Positions 39,969 to 48,838 of a stretch of DNA of 64,000 bases are shown piece after piece (position 1 is the first letter of the stretch; every line of letters starts with the position of its first letter). The notes under the pieces are model-generated. The model was not told the DNA's origin. It made no database searches and saw nothing but the letters and a program-made list of their open reading frames with translations. The translations under genes and the position numbers were made by a program. The DNA is from Deinococcus peraridilitoris DSM 19664 (GTDB lineage Bacteria > Deinococcota > Deinococci > Deinococcales > Deinococcaceae): contig NC_019793.1 of the NCBI RefSeq assembly GCF_000317835.1, positions 620,001-684,000 of the forward strand. Reading direction: 5' to 3'.

Positions 39969-40376
39969 TCAACGCTCGATGGCCGAAATGCGAAACGTCG
40001 GGATGACGGCGGGCCGGAGCGTGTTGGTACAGATACAGGCGCGGTCGGCCATCTCGACGAGCTTTTCCAGCAGGGCAGGGTCGGCGCAGCGGGCCCCCAC
40101 CACCACCTCGATCTCAGTGAAGCGACTCGGAGCGCTCGCCAGCGTGCCAGTCACCTCCAGCCGCACGTCGTGAATCTCGGCCTCACGCGCGCGGATCGCC
40201 GCGAGCAGGTTGCTCATAAAACAGCCTCCCAGCGCGACCAGCAGGTACTCGCCGCCCATCATACCGCGGTCCTCGCCCCCCTTCTCGGTTGGACGGTCGA
40301 TCAGCACGTGGTGCGTGCGGGCGACCCCTTCAGCGGTCGCCACGCCAACCTGATGAATTTGAACTTGAATTTGCAT
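39969..40376 (-). CDS. OsmC/Ohr family protein
   Basis: The 135-residue protein has the OsmC fold, with the conserved Cys in GGEYLLVALGGCFMSNLL and the second Cys region ACICTNTLRPAV. Members use a Cys pair to reduce organic hydroperoxides with lipoyl or bacillithiol reductants. Here the second motif is CIC rather than the usual CPV, so activity is probable but not certain. AAAGGA stands six bases before ATG 40376; a longer frame upstream is not protein-like. The rhodanese relic lies upstream on the same strand. Confidence 0.85.
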   Translation of the reverse strand: MQIQVQIHQVGVATAEGVARTHHVLIDRPTEKGGEDRGMMGGEYLLVALGGCFMSNLLAAIRAREAEIHDVRLEVTGTLASAPSRFTEIEVVVGARCADPALLEKLVEMADRACICTNTLRPAVIPTFRISAIER

Positions 40377-41055
40377 GCCTGTCCTTTCAGTACACACCGG
40401 TGACGCAGCGCCGCTTCCGGAACGGCGCAGGATCGACTGGACGACTTCCCCGTGATTCTTGCCTGTTCGGTCCAGGCTTTTCATGAGAGGGCCGAGAGCG
40501 TGCCCTTCACCGGCGACGAACGCGGTCCGGCAGCCGGCGTGACGGGCGCCGTCGCTGTCCCATCCGTGTGCACGCCCTGGACCGAGCCTGCGCTTCGAAG
40601 TGCTCGGCAGGTCAGGCGGGGACCCGCGCCCGGGGCGTCGACAAGGCCCACGGCTCACGCAATCCTTCCGGCCTGAGTACTGAGTAGTTCCTCAGCCACG
40701 TCCGCACAGCGGCGCTCGACTCAGTCGCCGTCGCTCTGTGGACTCCGCTGCGCCGCGTGACGAACCCGGATGAAACCTGTTGCAGCAAGTCACGACCGGG
40801 CGGTCACGGGGCAGTCCCCCGGCGTGCCCGGCGTGAAACCTCTCCTCGCTCCGGACATCCACGATGACGCCTTCCTGCTGCGCGCAGGCTGCTCAGGTCC
40901 TCTGGAAGGAGACGCTTCATGCGTGCCGCCTGAAAAAACATGCTACCCATGGCCATCCCAGGACACCCCGCAGCGGCTTACACAAGCGGCCAAGCGGCCT
41001 GGTGTTCCGGCGTGCGGTAGGGTGGAAACCTACGCACCCTCCAGGGAGGAAACGC
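40377..41055. other. Intergenic region holding the rhodanese relic
   Basis: This stretch of almost 700 bases lies between divergent osmC and the ABC-2 exporter genes. Apart from the rhodanese relic its open frames have non-coding composition. GGGAGGA at 41044-41050 is the Shine-Dalgarno sequence that decides the TTG start of the exporter ATPase. Confidence 0.4.
40752..40884 (-). pseudogene. Rhodanese-like domain relic
   Basis: On the minus strand QQEGVIVDVRSEERFHAGH is followed at once by GGLPRDRPVVTCCNRFHPG and SSRGAA. These are the opening beta strand, the DVR motif, the AGH motif and the active-site Cys loop of a rhodanese domain. About 20 residues that normally separate GH-x-x-G from the DRPVV strand are missing. 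A stop precedes the fragment and no start is evident. It is read as an internally deleted gene for a sulfurtransferase. Confidence 0.5.
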
Positions 41056-42063
41056 TTGAATTCGCCCATCATTCATGCCTCGGACCTTGGCCGCACTTAC
41101 CGCGTTCCCAAAAAGCGCCCGGGATTGCACGGAGCCCTGCAGGACCTGCTGCACCCCGAGTACCGCACGGTCGAAGCGGTGGGAGGCGTCAGCTTCGAGG
41201 TGCTGCCCGGTGAGAGCGTCGCCTACCTCGGTCCGAATGGTGCCGGCAAGAGCACCACCGTCAAGATGCTCGCCGGAATTCTGAAACCCACGCAGGGGAA
41301 AGTGCGCGTGCTGGGGTTTTCTCCGCACGCCGAGCGTCAGGCCTACGTGCGCCACATCGGCGTGGTGTTCGGGCAGCGCACGACCCTCTGGACGGATCTG
41401 GCAGTCATCGAGTCCCTGCGTCTGCTGCAGCGTGTGTACCACATTCCAGAGCGCCTCTTTCAGGCAAGGCTCGCGATGTTCGACGAGGTGCTCGACCTGC
41501 GCGCCCTGCTGGCCACCCCGGCACGCAAGCTGTCGCTGGGGCAGCGGGTGCGCGCCGACCTCGCCGCGGCCCTGCTGCACGACCCGCGCGTCGTGTTCCT
41601 CGACGAACCGACCATCGGCCTCGACGTGAGCGTCAAGGCCCGCATCCGCGAGTTTCTGCGCCGCATCAACCGCGAACTGGGCACGACGCTGCTGCTCACC
41701 ACGCACGACCTGGGGGACGTCGAAGCGATCAGCGGGCGCGTCATGGTCATCGACCGCGGGAGGCTGATCTTCGACGGAACGCCGGGCCGCCTGCGCAGCG
41801 ACCTGGGACGCGGCGACCGCCTCAGGATCGTCTCGCCGCACGGCCAGCTGGACGATCTGAACCGGGCAACCGCGGCGCTGGGCGTCAGCTGGGCTGACGA
41901 AGGCAACGGGCGGCTGTGCGCGGTGTACGACGCGCGGCGGGTTCGCACACCCGAACTGGTGGCACTGACGCTCTCGGCGGTGCCCGTTGAGGACCTCGAA
42001 CTGCGCGAAGCCAGCATCGAGGACGTGCTGCGCGAACTGTACGACCGGAGCCGGCATGACTGA
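41056..42063 (+). CDS. ABC-2 exporter ATPase (COG4586 type)
   Basis: The 335-residue ATPase begins at TTG 41056, chosen because GGGAGG stands just upstream and the family begins near this point. It has Walker A GPNGAGKST, the Q-loop FGQRTTLW, the signature LSLGQRVRADLA, Walker B VVFLDEPTIGLD and the switch TTHDLGD. An insert HPEYRTVEAVGGVSF after the first strand and the C-terminal regulatory part mark the COG4586 group, which works with two unlike permeases. Its last bases overlap the next ATG. The group has been linked to export of viologens or drugs in some bacteria. Confidence 0.88.
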   Translation: MNSPIIHASDLGRTYRVPKKRPGLHGALQDLLHPEYRTVEAVGGVSFEVLPGESVAYLGPNGAGKSTTVKMLAGILKPTQGKVRVLGFSPHAERQAYVRHIGVVFGQRTTLWTDLAVIESLRLLQRVYHIPERLFQARLAMFDEVLDLRALLATPARKLSLGQRVRADLAAALLHDPRVVFLDEPTIGLDVSVKARIREFLRRINRELGTTLLLTTHDLGDVEAISGRVMVIDRGRLIFDGTPGRLRSDLGRGDRLRIVSPHGQLDDLNRATAALGVSWADEGNGRLCAVYDARRVRTPELVALTLSAVPVEDLELREASIEDVLRELYDRSRHD

Positions 42064-42847
42064 GCGCGCGGTCTACGGGGGCTTCGTGCGCCTGAGGTTT
42101 CTCGACCTCATCGCCAACCGCACGCGTTTTCTGATCGGTATCATGTCGTACTTCATCTATGTCAGCGTGTACGCCGCCATCTACCGCGCCATTTACCAGG
42201 GCCAGCAGGAAGTGGCGGGCCTCTCGCTGCTCGGTGCCCTCACGTACGTGGCACTGGCGTGGGTGCTGCGTTCGCTCTATACCAACGCGCTCGACCGCGA
42301 GGTGACCGAGGACGTGCGGCGCGGCGACATCGCGCTGTTTCTGCTGCGTCCCGTGGACTACCCGTGGTCGAAACTCGCGGGCGCCGCCGGTGAGGCCCTG
42401 GTGCGCGCGCTGCTGTTCACGCTTCCCTCCGGAGCGGTGATCCTGATGGTGTACCGCGCCTTGCCACCCGCCAGCCCTGGCGCCGCACTCGGCTTTCTGG
42501 TCGGGGCAGTCCTGGCCTTCACGGTGTACTCGCAACTCAATCTGCTGGTCGGCATTGCCGCCGCCTTCACAGAGCACACCATCGGTCTTCAGCGCGCCAA
42601 GAACGCCATGGTGGACCTGCTGGGCGGGGTGCTGATTCCGCTGCCGTTCTTTCCCGAGTGGGCGCAAGGGGTGCTGGCGTGGCTGCCCTTTCAGGCCGTC
42701 GCATACACGCCCGTGGCCATATACCTCGGCCGGACGGACGTTGTCAGCGGGCTGCTGGTGCAGACAGCCTGGTCGGCCGCGCTCTTCGTGCTGGTGCGCC
42801 TGCTGTGGCGGCGGGCCCTCGACCGCCTGACCGTGCACGGAGGCTGA
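42056..42847 (+). CDS. ABC-2 family permease (COG4587 type)
   Basis: The 263-residue membrane protein has six predicted helices and the block LDREVTEDVRRGDIALFLLRPVDYPWSKLAG, visible from about residue 80 and typical of the DUF990/COG4587 permease. It starts at ATG 42056, eight bases before the ATPase stop ends. Together with the next permease it should form an asymmetric export channel. Confidence 0.85.
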   Translation: MTERAVYGGFVRLRFLDLIANRTRFLIGIMSYFIYVSVYAAIYRAIYQGQQEVAGLSLLGALTYVALAWVLRSLYTNALDREVTEDVRRGDIALFLLRPVDYPWSKLAGAAGEALVRALLFTLPSGAVILMVYRALPPASPGAALGFLVGAVLAFTVYSQLNLLVGIAAAFTEHTIGLQRAKNAMVDLLGGVLIPLPFFPEWAQGVLAWLPFQAVAYTPVAIYLGRTDVVSGLLVQTAWSAALFVLVRLLWRRALDRLTVHGG

Positions 42848-42848
42848 G

Positions 42849-43640
42849 GTGAGGCGTCAACTGTCCCTGACCCTGGCCTACGTGTCGATGCTCCTGAAGG
42901 CGCGCCTGAGCTACCGGGCGGACTTTCTGGTGCAGGTGGGCTCGGACCTGCTGCTGCAGGCAGTCGACATCGCGTTTCTGGCAGTGGTGTTTTCGCGTGT
43001 GCGCTCACTGGCGGGCTGGTCCTTCGACGAGGCGCTGTTCATTTATGGTTTCTTCCTGATTCCCTTCGCGCTCTTCAACGCCTCCTTCGCGGCGCTCTCG
43101 GATGTGGGCGGGCGCTACGTGGTGGGCGGCGACCTCGACCGGGTGCTCACGAGGCCGCTCAGCGCCCTGCTGCAGGTGCAGCTCGAACTGTTGCGCCCGC
43201 AGGCCCTCAATGGTGTAATGCTCGGGGTCGTGGTGCTGGGAATCGCCTCCGCCCGCCTGGGGGTGACATGGACGGCCGCCGACATCCTGGCCGCCCTCTC
43301 GGGCATCCTGGGCGCGTGGCTGGTGTACGGCGGCGTGTGGGTGATGGTGGCGAGTTTGTCCTTCTGGACGCAGGAGCGGAGCGCCAGCCTTTTTCCGGTC
43401 GTCTACAACTCCATCAATTTCTCACGCTATCCGCTGACGGTGTACCCGGCGGCCGTGCGCTTTGTGCTGACCTTCGTGCTGCCGTATGCCTTCATCGCCT
43501 TCTACCCGGCGGCGGGCCTGCTGCGTGACGAATACGCCCGCCTGGGATGGCTTACCCTGCCCGTCGGCCTGACGGTCTTTGCGCTCTCGCTCGTGGTCTG
43601 GCGGCGCGGCCTCGCGCGCTACGAGGGCGCCGGGTCCTGA
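42849..43640 (+). CDS. ABC-2 family permease (COG3694 type)
   Basis: The 263-residue second permease has six helices. The segment YVVGGDLDRVLTRPLSALLQV corresponds to the same block as in its partner, and FSRYPLTVYPAAVRFVLTFVLPYAFI is the conserved C-terminal motif of this group. It starts at GTG 42849, one base after the previous stop, with GAGG overlapping. All three genes are one operon. Confidence 0.85.
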   Translation: MRRQLSLTLAYVSMLLKARLSYRADFLVQVGSDLLLQAVDIAFLAVVFSRVRSLAGWSFDEALFIYGFFLIPFALFNASFAALSDVGGRYVVGGDLDRVLTRPLSALLQVQLELLRPQALNGVMLGVVVLGIASARLGVTWTAADILAALSGILGAWLVYGGVWVMVASLSFWTQERSASLFPVVYNSINFSRYPLTVYPAAVRFVLTFVLPYAFIAFYPAAGLLRDEYARLGWLTLPVGLTVFALSLVVWRRGLARYEGAGS

Positions 43641-43746
43641 GGCCCGGGTCCGCCTAAACCAGGCGGGCACATCGGGGCAGGCGACTGACAGAGAGCGTGC
43701 GCTAGCCTGGAAACACCCTTCTCAGCGCGCCGAAAGGAGCAACACC

Positions 43747-44460
43747 ATGACGCGACCCAAGCCGAGCTTTCAGGAACTCTACCCGGGCTACCCGGAACCG
43801 GTTTTCGAACCGCTGGTGTTCCACCGCTTGCCCCCCCAGGAAATGCAGAAGCGCGCCGAAGCGTTCTACCGGGAACTCAGCGCCCGGCGAACCACCCGGC
43901 ATTTCAGCACGGAAAGCGTTTCGCGCCAACTGATCGAGCTGGCGGTCCTCAGCGCGGGCACGGCGCCGAGCGGCGCTCACCGTCAACCCTGGCGCTTCGT
44001 GGCGGTGCAGGACCCCGAACTCAAACGCCGCATCCGCGAAGCCGCCGAAGAAGAGGAATTCAGGACCTACACCGCGCGGATGCCCGAGGAGTGGCGCGCA
44101 GCCCTGGCGCCCCTCGGCACCGATTACGTCAAGGAGCACCTGACGGATGCGCCCTGGGTGGTGGTGGTCTTTCGCGAGAAGTTCGGTCTGCGCCCCGATG
44201 GTTCGACTTACAAGAACTACTACACGACCGAGAGCGTGGCCATCGCGGTGGGCCTCTTCATCGCCGCCGTGCACCACATGGGGCTCACCACCCTGACGCA
44301 CACGCCCAACCCGATGGCGTTTCTGGGAGAGTTGCTCGGGCGTCCCAGAAACGAGGAGGCGATGCTGGTCCTGCCGGTGGGGTACCCGGCGCCGGGCGCA
44401 CAGGTCCCCAGATTGCAGCGCAAAGCGCTGCGCGAGATCTTTCAGGTGGATGCCGGGTGA
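43747..44460 (+). CDS. Nitroreductase family FMN flavoprotein (iodotyrosine-deiodinase-like)
   Basis: This 237-residue flavoprotein has RRTTRHFSTESVSRQLIELA and SGAHRQPWRFVAV, the FMN-contacting motifs, and GLTTLTHTPNPMAFLGELL. The N-terminal extension and the order of motifs resemble bacterial homologues of iodotyrosine deiodinase rather than NfsB. It would reduce a halogenated or nitro aromatic or a quinone with NAD(P)H. AAAGGAG precedes ATG 43747. Its stop overlaps the GTG of the next flavoprotein, so they are coupled. Confidence 0.83.
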   Translation: MTRPKPSFQELYPGYPEPVFEPLVFHRLPPQEMQKRAEAFYRELSARRTTRHFSTESVSRQLIELAVLSAGTAPSGAHRQPWRFVAVQDPELKRRIREAAEEEEFRTYTARMPEEWRAALAPLGTDYVKEHLTDAPWVVVVFREKFGLRPDGSTYKNYYTTESVAIAVGLFIAAVHHMGLTTLTHTPNPMAFLGELLGRPRNEEAMLVLPVGYPAPGAQVPRLQRKALREIFQVDAG

Positions 44461-45668
44461 AGGCGGAGCGCACGCTTCAGGCACGCCATGCGGGATTCCG
44501 GCCGGAACGCCCGTTGCGGGTGCTGCTGGTGGGTGGCGGGCACGCCAACATCGCCCTGCTGAAGGCCGCGCGTCGCTGGACCGCCCGGGGCGTGGAGGTC
44601 ACGCTGATCAACGATACCCGTCACCTGCTTTACTCCGGCATGACGCCCGAATACCTTGGCGGGGCGTACCGGTTGAGCGAAATCCGCATCGATCTGCTGC
44701 GCTGGTGTCTGGCCGCCCGCGTCCGCTTTCTGCAGACCCGCGCGACGGGCATCGACCTGAAGCGTCGCACCGTCCTCACCGAGGAAGGCACAGCCGTTGC
44801 CTGCGACCTCGCGGTGTTCGACGTGGGCGCCACCAATCCCCGCCAGGCGCGCGCGGGAAACGCGGTCCTCACCAAACCCCTGCACCACGTGCTGCGCCTG
44901 GAACGGTGGCTCGCGGACGTGCTGTCGCGCGAACAGCCGGTCCGTTCGCTGGTCATCGTGGGCGGCGGAAGCGCCGGCTGTGAGGTCATGCTGAACGTCA
45001 GCGCCCGCCTGCAGCGCAGTGCGCGCCCGCACGCGCTGCGCCTGACGCTGCTGCACGCCGGGCAGACGTTGATGCCGCAGTTCGCGCCCCCGCTCGGGCG
45101 CCGCGCGGGGCAGCTCCTGCGCGCACGCGGGGTGGACGTGCGGCTGGGCGCGCAGGTCGAGCAGGTTGAGGACGGCGTCGTGCGCCTGCAGAACGGCGAG
45201 CGCGTGGCACAGGACCAGGTGGTGTGGGCCACCGGTACCAGCGGACAGCCGCTGTTCGCCGACTCCGGGCTGGCCGTTGATGAGCGGGGTTACGTGTGGG
45301 TCGACGGCTTTCTGCGCGTACCCGGTGAGCCCTGGCTGTTTGCGGCCGGTGACTGCGCGCGCATGGAAGGCCCGATGCTCGAACGCAGCGGCGTGAACGC
45401 CGTGAAACAGGGCCTGACCCTGCGGGCAAACATGGAGCGTCTTGTGGATGCCTGGCAGGCCGGAAAGGGCCCGGATACGGTGGGGCTCGCCGCGTTCAAG
45501 GCTTACCCGGTGGCGCCCTACCTGCTCTCCACCGGGGAGCGTGAAGCGCTGCTGGCCCTCGGGCCGCACCTGGGGCTGCGCGGTTCACTGTTGCTGACGC
45601 TCAAGCACCTCGCGGACCGGGTCTGGATCGGGCGCTACCAGTTCGCAGACGAACGCGGCGAGCGCTGA
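44457..45668 (+). CDS. FAD-dependent NADH dehydrogenase-like oxidoreductase (NDH-2/SelD-like group)
   Basis: The 403-residue protein starts at GTG 44457. The FAD site is VLLVGGGHANIALLK, with His in the position seen in NirB-like and selenide-associated oxidoreductases. The NAD site is SLVIVGGGSAGCEVML. The loop YLFAAGD-like segment LFAAGDCARMEG binds flavin near the C-terminus. No redox-active CxxxxC pair is visible, which argues against a glutathione-reductase type. It probably passes electrons from NADH to a quinone or to the nitroreductase encoded just before it. Confidence 0.8.
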   Translation: MKAERTLQARHAGFRPERPLRVLLVGGGHANIALLKAARRWTARGVEVTLINDTRHLLYSGMTPEYLGGAYRLSEIRIDLLRWCLAARVRFLQTRATGIDLKRRTVLTEEGTAVACDLAVFDVGATNPRQARAGNAVLTKPLHHVLRLERWLADVLSREQPVRSLVIVGGGSAGCEVMLNVSARLQRSARPHALRLTLLHAGQTLMPQFAPPLGRRAGQLLRARGVDVRLGAQVEQVEDGVVRLQNGERVAQDQVVWATGTSGQPLFADSGLAVDERGYVWVDGFLRVPGEPWLFAAGDCARMEGPMLERSGVNAVKQGLTLRANMERLVDAWQAGKGPDTVGLAAFKAYPVAPYLLSTGEREALLALGPHLGLRGSLLLTLKHLADRVWIGRYQFADERGER

Positions 45669-45692
45669 GGCCGCGTCAGCGCTCGCCGCTGT

Positions 45693-47234
45693 TCAGGCTT
45701 CACCGCGCCCGTCACCGCGCCCGTCACGGCGGCGGCCAAAGGCGTGTCCCCGTAGGAACAAGCCCAGGTACGTCTGGCGGACCGCGTCCCCGAACGTCGG
45801 GTATGGCGCGCTCAGCAGTGCAAGGCGTAGGGGGTGAACTCCCAGCCGGGCGGGCAGGCTGAGCAACTGAATCAGTTCGCCCGCCCGGCTTGAAACGGCC
45901 TGCGCGCCCAGAATGCGCAGACCGAGCGGCGTGCCGAGCCAGCCTTTCAGGGCGACCAGCTTCACAAAGCCGCCCTCTCCCTCGGTAATGGCGCGGTCCA
46001 GACGGCGCAGGTCGTATTCCACGACCGTCACGCGCCGACCGAAGCGGCGCACGGCCTCGTGTTCGGTCATGCCCCAGTGCGCGATCTCGGGATCGGTGAA
46101 AACGACCCAGGGGATATCCTCGGCCCGCGACGCCCGCGACGCCCGCGCACGCAGGCGTGCGAGGAGCCTTCCCGGGACGCCGAGCGTGCCGAGACCGGCG
46201 AGCGTGCCGCGCCCGGTGGCGCCGTGCGTGAACATGGGACTCCCCACCACGTCCCCCGCGCCGCTCAGATAGGCGCAGCTGACCGAGCGCATGCGGGTGT
46301 TCACCTTCAGCCCCCCCTCGTCGAACTTCGCGCCGATCACCTCCAGGCCGAGCCCGCGTACGCGGGGCCGCTTGCCGGTGGCGAGCAGCACATGCGAGGC
46401 CTCCAGCGCCGCGCCGCCGCGCAGGTGCGCGCAGATTCCGTCCGGCATGCGTTCCAGACGCTCCACATGGCCCTTCAGGTGAACGCGCACCCCGTCGGCT
46501 TCCAGCGCCCGCAACAGCGCCCGCGACGCCGCCGGGTCGCTTTGGGGCAGCAGTCTTTCGCCCGAGTGCACCAGCGTGACGTCGCTGCCGAGCCGGACGA
46601 AGGCCTGCGCCATTTCGCAGCCCTGAGCGCCGCCCCCGAGAATCAGCAGATGACCGGGCTGCACGGGCAACTCGAAGAGCGACTCGTGCGTCAGGTAGGG
46701 CACCTCGGTCAGGCCCTCGACTGGCGGCAGGACCACTTCCGAACCGGTGGCGAGCACGAACTCCCGGCCCACCAGGCGGTGGGTATGACCGCCACACTGC
46801 ACTTCCAGCGTGCGCGGCGCCACGAAGCGCACCTCACCATTGACCACGCGCACGCCGCTGTGCTGCACCGCGCGCGGCGAGTCGAACTCCTGAAAGGCCA
46901 GCCGGGCGCGGTCGAGCGCCGCGCGGACGCTCGACCAGCACGGCGCTCCCAGCGACGCCAGACCGAGGGACTCGCTCGTCTTGGCGGCGTGCACGCGCCG
47001 GGCCAGCGCAAGCAGCGTCTTGGACGGCACGCATCCGGTAAAGAGGCACTCTCCGCCCAGCCGGTCACGCTCCACGAGCATCACGCGTTTCCTGGCGGTC
47101 GCGGCGAGCTGCGCAGCCGTGAGACCCGCCGAGCCTCCGCCGATCACGATCACGTCCGCGCGCAACGTCTGGTCACCCAGGACGCACGGCACGTTCCACT
47201 GTGCGGCAGGAGGGGTATCCGCTTCCCGCTTCAC
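45693..47234 (-). CDS. Pyridine nucleotide-disulfide oxidoreductase, MerA/LPD-like
   Basis: The 513-residue flavoenzyme has DVIVIGGGSAGLTAAQ for FAD, the redox-active disulfide GGECLFTGCVPSK, the NAD site LLILGGGAQGCEMAQ and the second FAD loop AYLSGAGDV. The C-terminal dimerisation domain has PEIAHWGMTE in place of the usual P-x-A-x-VGxTE. The HP-x-xxE motif that lipoamide dehydrogenases use is altered (SSRAGELIQ), and no terminal CC of mercuric reductase is present, so the substrate is open. It starts at GTG 47234, overlapping the regulator's TGA. Confidence 0.85.
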   Translation of the reverse strand: MKREADTPPAAQWNVPCVLGDQTLRADVIVIGGGSAGLTAAQLAATARKRVMLVERDRLGGECLFTGCVPSKTLLALARRVHAAKTSESLGLASLGAPCWSSVRAALDRARLAFQEFDSPRAVQHSGVRVVNGEVRFVAPRTLEVQCGGHTHRLVGREFVLATGSEVVLPPVEGLTEVPYLTHESLFELPVQPGHLLILGGGAQGCEMAQAFVRLGSDVTLVHSGERLLPQSDPAASRALLRALEADGVRVHLKGHVERLERMPDGICAHLRGGAALEASHVLLATGKRPRVRGLGLEVIGAKFDEGGLKVNTRMRSVSCAYLSGAGDVVGSPMFTHGATGRGTLAGLGTLGVPGRLLARLRARASRASRAEDIPWVVFTDPEIAHWGMTEHEAVRRFGRRVTVVEYDLRRLDRAITEGEGGFVKLVALKGWLGTPLGLRILGAQAVSSRAGELIQLLSLPARLGVHPLRLALLSAPYPTFGDAVRQTYLGLFLRGHAFGRRRDGRGDGRGEA

Positions 47235-48016
47235 TCGAGCGCCTCGAGTTCCAGTCGCTCGATGAATTTTGCCAGGCCAGGAACGTTCACCCGGTAATCG
47301 CCGCGGGTCCCGAGCACCAGTTCCTGCGTCCTCCATGCGCTGATGGCCTGCGTGGCACTGACCCGGCTGGCGCCCGCCATACTGGCGATCTCGTCGTGCC
47401 GAAGGTCGATTTTCAGGTGGTATACGCCCTCCCCCACCTCCTCGCCAAGTCGCGCGGCGAGTTCCAGCATCACGCGGGCGAGCCTGATCTGCACGGGCTG
47501 GGTCATGACGTGCAGCTTTGCTTCGAGGTCCGCGTTGCGGCGCGCCAGCACCATCGCGAAGGTCAGTGCGACGTTCGGCAGCCTCGCCGCGACTTCCAGA
47601 AACTGCTCGCGGCTCACCGGGCACACGACCGTCGGCTCGCTCAGGCACACGGCGTCGGCGAGGCATTGATCGGCTCCGGTCAGGAAGTTCTCCCCGAAAA
47701 AGTCGTCGGGACCACACACCGAGATGACCCGCTCGCCGCCCAGCCAGGTGGGCTGGGCAAGCTTCACGTGCCCTTCGAGCAGGATGTAGAGGCACCCGGC
47801 CGGATCGCCATGGCGGAACACACGCTCACCCCGCGCGAAAGGACGCGGCGGGCAGATCTGGCCCATCAGCTGCATATCGCGGTCGCTGAGGGACTTCATC
47901 CAGTCGGTCTCGGTGACTGCCCAGGCTTTCGTGGCACTGCCTTTTAGGGTACCGCGCGCGTGCGGAGCGACGCCCAACATCGACAGCAGGCGCCGGGCGG
48001 GATCGAAGACTGTCAT
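47231..48016 (-). CDS. CRP/FNR family transcription regulator
   Basis: The 261-residue regulator has a cyclic-nucleotide-binding-like beta roll (about 65-150, FRHGDPAGCLYILLEGHVKL). A long dimerisation helix contains VMTQPVQIRLARVMLELA. A C-terminal helix-turn-helix reads DEIASMAGASRVSATQAISAW. There is no N-terminal Cys cluster as in FNR, so it is more likely a sensor of a nucleotide, NO, haem ligand or redox state through other means. ATG 48016 is preferred over longer frames. It overlaps the disulfide oxidoreductase, and two symmetrical TGTC-N8-GACA sites lie upstream, suggesting autoregulation. Confidence 0.88.
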   Translation of the reverse strand: MTVFDPARRLLSMLGVAPHARGTLKGSATKAWAVTETDWMKSLSDRDMQLMGQICPPRPFARGERVFRHGDPAGCLYILLEGHVKLAQPTWLGGERVISVCGPDDFFGENFLTGADQCLADAVCLSEPTVVCPVSREQFLEVAARLPNVALTFAMVLARRNADLEAKLHVMTQPVQIRLARVMLELAARLGEEVGEGVYHLKIDLRHDEIASMAGASRVSATQAISAWRTQELVLGTRGDYRVNVPGLAKFIERLELEALE

Positions 48017-48087
48017 GACCGCCCCTCCTGCACGTAAACATACTCCCGGTGGCTGCGCATGTCTCCAGTGTGCCCCAGCGTGGGCGC

Positions 48088-48113
48088 GCGCGTGTCGCCA
48101 TGACGACACGCGC
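48088..48113. promoter_or_regulatory. Palindrome upstream of the CRP-family gene
   Basis: Ten-base arms GCGCGTGTCG and CGACACGCGC flank CCATGA. The centre fits TGTC-N8-GACA, the same half-sites as the palindrome at 48628-48643. It lies about 75 bases before the regulator's start and is a candidate autoregulatory operator. Confidence 0.5.
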
Positions 48114-48145
48114 CGGGACAAGCGGGCTGGCGAACTCAGACTGGT

Positions 48146-48583
48146 TTAAGAAGTCAGCCGGGTGCGGGGCACCGTGCGTCCGGCCATCGCCGCGTAGGTC
48201 ACGCCGAGAACGACGCCGAAGATCAGGTGGCCCAGCAGGCTCATCAGGTTCGGCATGCTCAGGGCACTGGCGAACTGTGGGCCCATGCCCATCATGACGG
48301 GCATCATCAGCAGGGGTCCCAGTACCCACCACGCCAGGCCGTACAGCGCGCCGAGGCCCGCAGCGGACCCGGTACCCCGCACGCGCTCTCCCAGGACCAG
48401 CGCGAAGCCCAGCCCGATCACTGCACTGATCAGGAGGTGCACCAGCAAACCGACTGCGGCACTCTCGCTGCCGACAAGGCTCGCAATCATGGGCAGCATG
48501 CCCATGGTGGCCATCATCACCCCAAATACCACTCCGCCTGCCAGCCCGCCGACGACGCCTGCCTTCAGGTTCTGCGTATTCAT
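48146..48583 (-). CDS. Small four-helix membrane protein (YagU-like group)
   Basis: The 145-residue protein has four predicted membrane helices and Gly/Met-rich surfaces (GVVFGVMMATMGM, LGPLLMMPVMMGM). Near the C-terminus LGHLIFGVVLGV is the motif shared with three more small membrane proteins at 54-56 kb. I place it in a loose YagU/DUF1440-like set. No catalytic residues are visible. The ATG at 48583 is about 45 bases downstream of the 16-base palindrome, so it is a likely target of the neighbouring regulator. Confidence 0.65.
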   Translation of the reverse strand: MNTQNLKAGVVGGLAGGVVFGVMMATMGMLPMIASLVGSESAAVGLLVHLLISAVIGLGFALVLGERVRGTGSAAGLGALYGLAWWVLGPLLMMPVMMGMGPQFASALSMPNLMSLLGHLIFGVVLGVTYAAMAGRTVPRTRLTS

Positions 48584-48627
48584 AATTTTCCTCCAGGTTC
48601 AGCGTCGTCCAACACCGGGGGACGGTG

Positions 48628-48643
48628 TGTCAAGCGCTTGACA
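48628..48643. promoter_or_regulatory. Perfect CRP/FNR-type operator palindrome
   Basis: TGTCAAGCGCTTGACA is a perfect 16-base palindrome of the TGTCA-N6-TGACA kind bound by CRP, CooA and DNR-like regulators. It lies 45 bases before the YagU-like gene and 195 bases before DUF427, and within 700 bases of a CRP-family gene. Confidence 0.65.
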
Positions 48644-48838
48644 TACGGGCAGATCCATGGCCAGGAGGCATGATGCATGAAGCACAGCTCAAGCCACTCT
48701 GTTCTCTGGGCGACACGCCCGCGGGTGAGGCTGCGCTGCAATGAGCCTGGAGCGGTGGTGTGCCGCTGGCCGTCACGACGGCGGGCGGCACCCCGGCCTA
48801 TGCCAGGCACAGCATTCCAGAGACACGGGAGGTTTCAG

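Noticed and set aside
40864..41055. Upstream extension of the exporter ATPase
   Set aside because: The extra 64 residues are not conserved-looking, and a good ribosome-binding site precedes the TTG at 41056.
46059..47297. 412-residue plus-strand frame
   Set aside because: It is the antisense shadow of the MerA/LPD-like gene, with Arg/His/Gln-rich composition.
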